Origin: Rufibacter roseus
GTDB lineage: Bacteria > Bacteroidota > Bacteroidia > Cytophagales > Hymenobacteraceae
DNA: 64,000 nt
Assembly: GCF_001647285.1 (NCBI RefSeq)
Contig: NZ_LRML01000001.1
Location: 496,001 to 560,000, forward strand
Reading direction: 5' to 3'
A program made the position numbers and the translations under genes. Below are positions 1-10,100 of the stretch, one piece after another. The notes under the pieces were generated by a model. That model did not search any database. It saw nothing but the letters and a program-made list of their open reading frames with translations, and was not told the DNA's origin. Position 1 is the first letter of the stretch. Every line of letters starts with the position of its first letter.

Positions 1-50
1 GCGGCTTTTGGTAGGAGAGCAGCTAATATAGATGGCGTTTAAGCAAAAAA

Positions 51-102
51 CTCTAGCCGTTTTAGAGCCGCTTTTTGAAAAACGGCTCTAAAACGGCTAG
101 AG
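51..102. repeat. IP palindrome copy 1, nested in a longer perfect stem
   Basis: This is the first copy of the intergenic palindrome family that recurs through the window. The family form is a left arm near CGTTTTAGGCCTG, a centre near TTTTCTGAAAA and a right arm near CAGGCCTAAAACG. Here the core is extended outward by CTCTAGC and GCTAGAG, giving a 20-bp perfect stem with a 12-nt loop. It lies 31 bp beyond the stop of the porP/sprF-like gene and could end its transcript. Confidence 0.85.
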
Positions 103-132
103 AGTTATAACTCAAGAAGGTGAAAATGTAAA

Positions 133-1143
133 CTACATCTGATCAGGAGAGGAAGCCGTGTTCTGCCCAAGCCACTTATAGCCTTTCGTTTTCTTAATTC
201 TGAAGCCCAGCATCAACTCATGTGAGCCAGCGCTATGGTGTCTTAGTGGTGATACTGTAATGTCATAAGAGTAAGAAAATTGGTACTGTTCCTTAAACTG
301 CAAGCCAACTAGTCCTACCAACGCGTCTTGGGTGCGGTAAGAAACAGCTGTCCACACGTGGTCATCATAGGCAGTACGGCGTCGTTTGGTAAAGTAGTAG
401 GTGCCCTTCATGTTCAGGTCTGCCTGCAACGGGGCTGGCCCCGCATACTTGAGCAAGACGGAGGGAGTGAGGGTAATGTTTCTTCTCACATCAAAGTTGT
501 AGCCACCCGACATAAACAAATGTTTAGAAAGATAACTTGCGGCATCAGCGTTTTCGGCACTAACATATTTGTTGTCCAGGAGCTGAAAAAGGGAAATACC
601 CACATAAAACCTGTTGCTGTGTAAATAGGTGCCCACGCTTAAGTCAGGCACGAAGGCATTTAATACTCCATTTCTGGTGACAGGATCAATACCATTAGAA
701 TTATCTGCCATTACTACTTTGTTGGGATCAAACCGGAACTGCTGAAACCCCGCAAAAACACCCGATGAAAAATAGATTTCCCGGTTCAGGGGAATGTGGT
801 AGGCATAAGACAAGAGAGCAGCGGTGCGGGTGGTGGGGCCGGTGTTGTCAGTATACGCGTAGCCGCCCGCGCCGTGGTATGCCTGAACGCCTCTCCTGCC
901 TTTCTTGCGTTGGTTTTGGAACAGGGCTGTTTCTGCGCTTAGGTAAAAAGTTTTAGGGGCTCCTTCAAATCCTACCCATTGGTTTCGGAACCCAGCCTTT
1001 AGGTTCAGGTCTTTCTCAAAGCCTGCCACCGCCGGATTAACAAGATAATAATTGGTCATGTACTGGCTGTACAAGGGCTGCTGTTGGGCTGTTGCCATAA
1101 GGCTACACAGCAGAAGTAAAATGATTGATATATACTTTTTCAT
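133..1143 (-). CDS. PorP/SprF-family outer-membrane protein (type IX secretion)
   Basis: This 336-residue protein has a cleavable signal peptide (a lysine pair, a hydrophobic run, then ATAQ near residue 19). It then shows the PorP/SprF family start QPLYSQYMTNYYLVNPAVAG, followed by beta-strand-rich sequence and an aromatic C-terminus. Members of this family are outer-membrane partners of the type IX secretion system. In Flavobacterium, SprF is needed to secrete the SprB adhesin encoded next to it. The gene starts 30 bp after the stop of the giant SprB-repeat gene on the same strand, so the two are almost certainly co-transcribed, and this protein is probably the dedicated partner of that adhesin. 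The family call is strong; the partnership is inferred from position. The ATG at 1141-1143 is directly followed by the signal peptide. Confidence 0.93.
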   Translation of the reverse strand: MKKYISIILLLLCSLMATAQQQPLYSQYMTNYYLVNPAVAGFEKDLNLKAGFRNQWVGFEGAPKTFYLSAETALFQNQRKKGRRGVQAYHGAGGYAYTDNTGPTTRTAALLSYAYHIPLNREIYFSSGVFAGFQQFRFDPNKVVMADNSNGIDPVTRNGVLNAFVPDLSVGTYLHSNRFYVGISLFQLLDNKYVSAENADAASYLSKHLFMSGGYNFDVRRNITLTPSVLLKYAGPAPLQADLNMKGTYYFTKRRRTAYDDHVWTAVSYRTQDALVGLVGLQFKEQYQFSYSYDITVSPLRHHSAGSHELMLGFRIKKTKGYKWLGQNTASSPDQM

Positions 1144-1173
1144 AAGATGCGGTTAAGGTGTTTTGAGAAAAAA

Positions 1174-4100
1174 CTAGCGCATTATGGTTATTGACTTCTT
1201 AAGCAGGGGTTGGGCGTTCCCCAGATCAATGGTGCAGTAGTAGGTGCCATTTGGCAACGGCTGGCCATTGTAAGTTCCGTCCCATGGTTTCCTATATCCC
1301 TTCGATTCAAACACTGGGCTTCCCCAGCGGTTGTACACTGTGATTTTGCAGTTAGGGTATAGGGTGGAGATATTCTTGATTTCCCACAGGTCATTCAAAC
1401 CATCACCGTTTGGAGAGAAACCGGTAGGGATTTCAAAGTCTTGGCTGGCTTCAATAGTGAAGTTGACCTCAGTAGTACAACCGTTTTTGTCTTTCACCAC
1501 TAGCAGGTGGGTACCTTCACTCAGGTTGTGAAAGACAGAGTCAGTGGTAAATCTTCCCTTGTCTAGCTGGTAGGTGTAAGGAGCGGTACCGCCGCCAACA
1601 AAAGTAACCGCAGCGCTGCCTGTTGAGCTGGCGGCAACGGTATTAGATAAGGCGGTTACTTTTACTTGAATAGGCTTAGGCTCTTTGATCTCTACTGTGC
1701 CAAGGTTAACTGTACACTCTGGAGAGAATCTGACAAGAACCTGATAACTGCCGCCTGCCAAGTTTGTAAACACAGAATCTTTCAGGAAAGTACGGCCGTT
1801 GTCAATGCTGAATTCTGCTTTGCCTTCTCCGCCTTTGGTAGTTACTGAAATGGAACCATTGGCCTGACCTGAGCAGAGTGCATCCTGCACTAAAGCTATT
1901 TTGCTTTCTACTTTCTTGATCAGAACCGAGGTGGAGTAGGTGCAGTTATTGGCGTCTTTCACCGTTAGTTGGTAGGTGCCAGGTGCCAACCCAGTAAGGG
2001 TAGCTGAAGCAGAGAAACGAGTGCCGTCTGTGGAGTACGTGTAAGGAGCAGTGCCGCCAGTTACTTCTTTCACAACTACCTGGCCGGTGGTCTGGCTGCA
2101 GCCTGCTGCCTGGGTAGTGAAGATTACTCCCGTGATGGCGGAGCTGTTGCCAAGGTTAATTTCCTTTGTCTTCACACAACCCGCGGCATCTTTTACAGTT
2201 ACCACATGCTTGCCTGAGGCCAACCTAGTGAACTCTGGGTTAGTCTGGAAGTTACTGCCATCAATACTGAAGGTGTAAGGACTTCGGCCGCCGCTTATCT
2301 GACTAACTATGATAGTGCCATTGTTAGTCCCGCAAGTGGCGTCTGTGTTGGTCAAGGTGAAGCTTTCCGCTCCCCCGCTGCCTTTCACTTCATGGCTTTG
2401 GGTGAAGGTACAACCTGCTGCATCTTTGATGGTGATGGTATAGTTGCCAGTACCTAAGTTGCTAAATACCGCAGCAGATTGGAAGCTAATTCCGTTGATG
2501 CTGTAGGCAAGTGGAAGTGTACCACCCGTTACAGATTCTACGTTGATAGATCCGTTGTTCTGGGCGCAGTTAGCTGAAACAGAAGAAAGTGTTGCCTTCG
2601 TTATTTTGTTTTCTGTTACAGTTACACTAGAGGTAAACACACAGCCATTCGCATCTTTCACGAACACCTGATAGGCCTGCGGCGAAAGAACTGTGAAGGT
2701 GCTGGAGGTTTGGTAGCTGACTCCATCAAGAGAATAAGCATAAGGCGCCTTGCCGCCGGTAGTGGAAGTTACTTTGAAAGATCCTTTCTCAGAGCAAGTA
2801 GCCGGTGTGGTTGAAGTGGTAATAGCGGTGACACCTGCCAAGTTGGAAACAGACACTTCCTTGGTGATGGTACATCCGCTGGCGTCTTTCACGGTAAGGG
2901 TATGAAGTCCCTCCGCTACCTCATTAAATGTGGTTTGGCTTTGGAAAGCTGCTCCGTTAAGTGAGTAAATGAAGGGTGCTGTGCCACCACTTATTTCTCC
3001 AATACTGATGCTGCCATTGCGGTTGCCACAGGTGGAGGCAGTAGTGGTGTAAGCGAAATCAGTTGGTCCGCTAATACTTTCTACTTCAATGGATTTAGAG
3101 TAAGTGCAGCCGTTGGAATCCTTCACTACAATGGTATAGGAGCCGGCTGTCAGCGCCGTGAAGGTGCCGGTTTCTTGGAAATTAACGCCGTCTTTGCTGT
3201 AGGTATAAGGTGCTACGCCCGCGACCACATTGGTTACAGTAATTTGCCCGTTGGCCTGTCCGCAGGAGGAGGACAGTTGAGTTAGCGTAATATCTGTTGG
3301 CCCTTCAGTACCTGATATAGTGACTTCAGTTGAGTATGTGCAGCCATTGGCATCTTTCACGGTAATGGCGTATGCGCCTGCTGTAAGGCCACTATAGAAA
3401 GCACTTGATTGGAAGTTGACCCCGTCTTTGCTGTAGGTGTAAGGGGCTGTGCCGCCAATAACCGCTGTTACCGTTACCGTTCCGTTGCTGTTGTTGCAGG
3501 TAGTACCAGTAACCGCCGCGGCCACGCTTTCTATGCCCTTCAAATCTTTTACCTGCACCTGGTCTGCAAACTCACATCCTTTGGCATCTAGCACGGTCAC
3601 TTTGTAAGTGCCTGCAGAAAGATTGTCAAAAGAGGCTGAAGAGGTGAATGTAGATCCGTCTATTGAATATTTATAAGGGGCGGTGCCTCCATTGATGGTG
3701 GTTATACTAATGCTGCCGTTGCCATTGCCACAGGTAGAAGGTGCTACGGAGGTGGTGAAAGCAGACGGAGCCGTTTTAGCGACAGTAGCTACTTCCGTGG
3801 TTAAACACCCGTTTGCGTCTTGAACAGTTACACTGTAGGTGCCAGAAGCAAGACCTGTAAAGGAAGCGCTACTCTGGAAAGAAAGACCATCAAGAGAATA
3901 GGCATAAGGGGCAGAGCCTCCGCTTACCTCTTTCACTGTAATGGCACCATCTCTGTCAGAACAGCTGGCAGGAGTGGTGTCTACTGTTGCCGCAGTAGGT
4001 CCGGCCAAGTCTTGCAGAAGCATCTCTTTAGAGAAGGTGCATCCGTTGCCGTCTTTCACTGATAAAGTGTGTGTGCCAGCTTGTAAGGCGGGAAAGGAAG

Positions 4101-7100
4101 TAGAGTGTTGGAAGGGTCCTCCGTTAATGCTGTAGGTGTAAGGAGCAACGCCTCCGGTTACTAATTCTACCGTTAAACTTCCGTTGTTCCCCCCGCAAGT
4201 AGAAGGTTGGGTGCTGACGGTAATACCAGTAGGTCCAGTGACATCAGTTACAGTTACGGTTTCTGCATAAGTGCAACCATTGGCATCGCGCACGGTCACC
4301 ACATGTTTTCCGGCAGTTACCGCGGTAAAGGTGGTTTCGTCCTTGAACTCTTTACCGTCTAAAGAGAAGGTAAATGGTGCTGTTCCGCCCTTCACTGTAG
4401 TTACCATTACGGTGCCGTTGTTGCTTCCGCAGGTAGCAGTAGTGCTCGCCAGTTCTAAACCAGCAGGGCTCGCAATGTCATTTACTGAAGCCTGTTTGGA
4501 AAAGGTGCAGCCGTTGGCATCTTTAACCGTGATGGTGTAGGTGCCTGCAGTTAAGGCAGTAAATACAATAGCATCCTGAAAGACAGAACCGTTAATGCTG
4601 TACGTGTACGGAGCAGTGCCTCCTGTTACAGTAGCTACCTGAAGCTGTCCATTAGCAGATCCGCACGTGCTTGCTTGTGCAGAGACAATAAAGTCAGTAG
4701 GGCCAGCCTTGTCTTCTATTACCACCACCTCAGTTGACATGCAGCCAGTGGAGTCTTTTACGGTAATAGAATACGTTGCCGCAGTGAGTGCCGTGAACGT
4801 AGCAGAAGTTTGAAAGTGAACGCCGTCTATGCTGAATGAATAAGGAGCAGTGCCGCCTCTTGTTTCAGCGATTGTTATTTTGCCGTTGCTGTTTCCGCAG
4901 GTGCTTGGTACTACCGTTGCGGTGAAAGCTGGTCCGGCAACATTGTTGACAGCAACTGCCTTTGAATAGGTGCAGCCATTCGCATCTTTCACTGTGATGA
5001 TATGCGAGCCTGCGCTCAGATTCTGAAAAGTAGCAGAAGCTTGGAAGCGCTGTCCATCTTGGCTATAAGTATATGGTCCAGTTCCTCCAGTAACCGAAAG
5101 AATGGTGATTGTTCCGTCACTGTTTCCGCACCTTGTTTCGGTGGTGGAAACAGTAAATGCCGTTGGTGCATTTTGCCCAACTCTTACCCCCGATGCAAAC
5201 TGACAACCATTGGCATCTTTCACCGTGACGGTGTACAAGCCTGCTGCCAATCCTGAGAACGAACCGCTCTCCTGATAAGTGGAGCCATTGATAGAGTAGG
5301 TAAAAGGAGCAGTTCCGCCGGTTACATTGCTTACCGTAATACTGCCGTCGCTGTTGGTGCAGTTAGCAGGTTGGGCAGCAGTTGTCATTGTGGTTGGTCC
5401 GGCAATGTTTGAAACTTCTGCTTTCTGCGTGTAGGTGCAACCGTTGGCGTCTTTCACATAAACTTGGTAGGTATTGGCTGCAAGTGCCGTGAAAGTGACA
5501 GATGTCTGAAAGTTTACGCCATCTATGCTATAGGTGTATGGTGCTGTGCCGCCGTTCACTCCGTTTACAGTGATGCCGCCATTGGCACCGCCGCAGGTAG
5601 AAGGAGAGCTTGTAAGAGTTAAGGCAGCAGGTCCAGTCACATATTCCACTTCTGCTGTTTGGCTAAAGGTACAGCCATTGGCATCTTTCACGGTAAGGGT
5701 GTAGGTGTTGGCAGCCAAAGCTGAGAAAGAAGCAGATGATTGGAACTGGACACCATCTACACTATAGCTGAACGGAGCGGTTCCTCCCGTTACTTCTCTT
5801 ACTTCAAGCTGTCCGTTGGTGCCGCAGATGGCAGGTTTAGACGCTATTCTAACTTCAGTTGGACCGGCAATGTCTTCCAGTAACACCTGCTTCACAAAAG
5901 AACATCCGTTAGCGTCTTTCACGGTTACAGTAAAAGTGCCTGAACGTAACCCAGTAAATGTGGAAGAATTTTGAAAGACAGTTCCGTTGAGGGAGTAGGT
6001 GAAAGGAACCGTGCCGCCGTCAACGTTGCGAATGGAAATACTGCCGTTGCTATTGCCACAGGTTGACGCCTGTACTGAAGAGGTGAAATCTTGTGGGCCA
6101 GGGGTGTTGGTAATCTGAATTTGGCCAGCAAAAGTACAGCCATTGGCATCTTTTACTGTGATAGTGTAAGTGCTCGCTACCAAGCCAGTAAGAGTGGCAG
6201 AAGATTGGAAGTTTTTACCATCAAGGCTATACGAATAAGGGCTCGTGCCACCAGTTATATTTAGAATGGTAATACTTCCATTGCTATTGCCGCAAGTAGA
6301 GGCTACCGTTGTAGCGTCAAAAGCAGTAGGAATGTTCTTAGAAACTTTAACAGAGGCGGTGACGAGGCATCCGTTGGTGTCTTTAGCAGTTACTGTGTAC
6401 GTGCCACTTGAAAGTGCTGTAAAGCGGTTGTATTCCTGAAAAGTAACTCCATCCAGAGAATAAACAAAAGGAGCAGTGCCTCCTGTTACAGTATCAACGA
6501 TAATGCTGCCGTCATTGTCAGCACAGGTGGCCGGAGAAGAACTGGCTGTTACTGCTGCCGGACCATTGATGTTGTTGATGACAAATGACTTGTTAAAGGT
6601 ACATCCGTTCGCATCTTTCACAAACAAGGTATGGGTGCCTGCAGCTAAAGCGGTAAAAGTAGGAGAGGGTTGGAAGTTCACTCCGTCTCTGCTGTAGCTA
6701 TAAGGGGCAGTTCCACCTGTTATTTTGGTTAGGGTAAGGGCACCGTTGCTGTTTCCGCAGATAGAAGCGCTTATTTCAGCGGTCAGGTCAGTAGGTCCGG
6801 CTACGTTGGTAACGGTAGCTTTTTTAGTGAAGACACAACCGTTTGCGTCTTTCACAGTGACAGTATGTTCTCCGGCCGTAATAGGGGCAAAGGCAGTACT
6901 GCTTTGGAAAGAGCCACCATTTAGTGCAAATGAATAAGGAGCTACTCCACCGGTTACTCCTCTTACGGTGATGGTGCCGTTGCTGGCGCCGCAGGTAGAA
7001 GCTGCCGTTGCCAACGCCAGATCAGTTGGCCCGTAAATATTTTCTAGTTGCACTTCTTTGTTGAAAGTACAGCCGTTGGCGTCTTTGACGGTGATGGTGT

Positions 7101-10100
7101 GGTTGCCTGCGGGTAAAGATGTAAAGGCTGCAGAGTTTTGGAAAGCAGCGCCGTTTATGCTGTAAGTGTATGGGCTAGTGCCTCCCGCTACTGAGCTGAT
7201 GTTAATGCTGCCATTGCTACTGCCGCAGGTAGAGGAAGATACTGCCAACGTTAGATCAGAAGGTCCGGCAATGTCTTTTACCTCTATTTCCTCTGATGAT
7301 AAGCAGCCTTTGGTATCTTTTACCATGATCAGGTACACACCCGCGCCCACTGTCATGAATGTGGCAGATGATTGGAAATTAGTACCGTCTATGCTATAGA
7401 GATAAGGAGCGGTGCCTCCTGTTACTCCTTTTACTGTAATGGCTCCATTGGTATTGCCGCAGGTGCTGGCAGTAGCTGTAACCGTAAACGCAGGCCCAGC
7501 AGTGTTGCTCACCGATACGCCTTTGCTGTAAGTGCAGCCCTTCGCATCCCGAACACTGATGGTGTGTGTGCCAGCTAATAAACCAGTAAATGTAGAGTTG
7601 CTTTGGAAGACACCGCCATCAATGCTGTACTGATAGGGAGCGGTGCCACCGGTAACAGTTCCAACAGTGATGGTTCCATCATTGCGCCCGCAAGAAGTTT
7701 CAGTGGTGGAGAACGTAAAGGCAGTTGGCACATTTTGCCCTACCGTTACTTGTGTAGAAACAAGGCATCCATTGGCATCTTTGGCGGTGATGGTGTATGT
7801 GCCTGAAGATATACCTGCATAAATGATTTCTGTCTGAAAGTTTGTATTGCCTATGGAGTAGGTGTAAGGAGCAGTGCCGCCTGTCACGCCGGAGATTGAA
7901 ATACTTCCGTCGTTATTTAAACAGCTGGCAGAACTAGAAACTGCTGTGATAGCTGATGGGCCTGGAACATCTCGTACGGCAACCTGCTGAGCAAATGTGC
8001 AGGCATTGGCATCTTTAACATAAATGGTATAGGTGCCAGCAGCCAGTTCAGTAAAGGTGGCGGAAGCTTGGAAATTTACCCCGTCTTTACTGTAGCTGTA
8101 AGGCGCTGTGCCACCCGTAACGCTATTCACGCTCAAGGCACCGTTGCTTCTTCCGCAAGAGGAGGAAACAGTGGTGGAAGCCAGTGCGGTTGGGCCAGAC
8201 AGGTTTTCTACTCTTACTTTCTTTGTAAAGGAACAGCCATTCGCATCTTTTACTGTAACAGTGTGCTCTCCTGCCGGAACTCCCGTATAGGTGGCATTCG
8301 TTTGGAATTCTTGTCCGTTGAGCGAGTAGGTGTAGGGTGCCATTCCTCCGCTTACCCCTTCCACTTTGATAGACCCGTTGCTGGCACCGCAGGTGGAAGC
8401 TTGGTTTGACATAGCAATGTCACGTGGCCCAGCCTGATCTGTTACCTCAATGGTTTTCGAAAAGAGGCAGCCATTGGCATCTTTCACCAAGATAGAATAT
8501 GTGCCGGCGATGAGGTTCTCAAAGGTGGCTGAAGCCTGAAACTGAACTCCGTCTTTGCTATAGGTAAAGGGAGCAGTTCCGCCATTGACAGATTCAATCA
8601 TCACCCTGCCGTTACTGGCGCCGCAAGTTGAGGCAACGACAGTGGATTCTACACCTTGAGGGCCTGCCACATCTTCAATAACAACTAATTTTGTATATGT
8701 GCAACCGTTGGCGTCTTTAATTGCCACTGTGTGCTGGCCTGCCTGTAACTGATTGAATGTAGCGGAAGTTTGATAGTTCGTTCCGTCAAGGCTATAGGTA
8801 TAAGGAGAAGTTCCGCCTGTTACCTCTGTTACTGTTAGCGCTGCATTGCTGTAACCACAGGTAGAAGAGCTGGTGGAAACATTTGCCTCAGTAGGGCCAG
8901 CTACATTGTTTAAAACTACTGATTTAGTAAACGTACAGCCTTTTGCATCTTTCACCGTGATGGTGTAGGTGCCGGCGGCTAGACTGCTGAAAGTGCTGGA
9001 GGCTTGAAAATTTATGCCGTCTTGGCTGTAGTAATAAGGAGCCGTGCCTCCGGTAACTGAAACAACAGTAAAAGTGCCATTGTTGCGGCCACAGGTAGAT
9101 GCTACTGTAGAAGTGGTAAAGCCGGTAGGTACGTTCTTTTTAACAACAACAGCCGTGGTAACTAAACAACCGTTGGCATCTTTTGCAGTAACGGTGTAGT
9201 TGCCGGAAGCAAGGACTGTAAAAGCGGTTCCGGTTTGGAAAGCAGTACCATCTATGGAATAGGAATAAGGAGCAGAGCCACCCGTTACTCCTGTCACTTT
9301 TATTTCCCCGTCATTGTTCAGGCAGCTGGCAGATGCAGTAGAGGCCGTTACTGCTGTTGGGCCAGCTATGTCAGATAACCTTACTTCTTTGGCATAAACA
9401 CAACCGTTGGCGTCTTTCACAGTGAACATGTAAGATCCTGCTTTTAGGGAAGTGAAAGTGGCAGAAGCCTGAAAGTGGATGCCATCTTTGCTGTAACTAA
9501 AAGGAGCTGTCCCGCCAGAAACATTACCGATGTTAATGGAGCCATTGTTGCCGCCGCAGGTTGATGGAGTGAGGCTGGCGGTAAAACCCGATGGCCCTGC
9601 CACGTCCCTAACAGAAACCTGGCGGGTAATGGTACAGCCGTTCGCATCTTTTACGGTGACAGTATAAGTGCCCGCAGACAGACCTGCTAAAGTAGCCGAT
9701 GCCTGAAAAGTAGTGCCATTGGTGCTGTAGGAGTAAGGGGCTGTGCCACCTATTACAGACGTGACGGTAACGCTTCCATTACTGGAGCCACAGGTAGATG
9801 AAGCGGCTGTTAAACTTATCTCAGTAGGGCCTGCAATGTTCTCCAGTAAAACTGTTTTAACAAAAGTACACCCATTGGCGTCCTTGATAGTTAGTAAATG
9901 TTGCCCAGCGGATAACCCGGAAAAAGAAGCAGAGCTTTGAAAGGCAGCTCCGTTTAGACTGTAGGTATATGGTGCCGTTCCGCCAGTGACGCTAGCTACT
10001 GCTATAGTTCCGTTTTTGGTTCCGCAAGTAGTGGCTTTAGTAGTGAGGGCAGCGTCTGAAGGGCCAGCAATATTGTTAACTGTAAAAGCCTTGGAGAAAC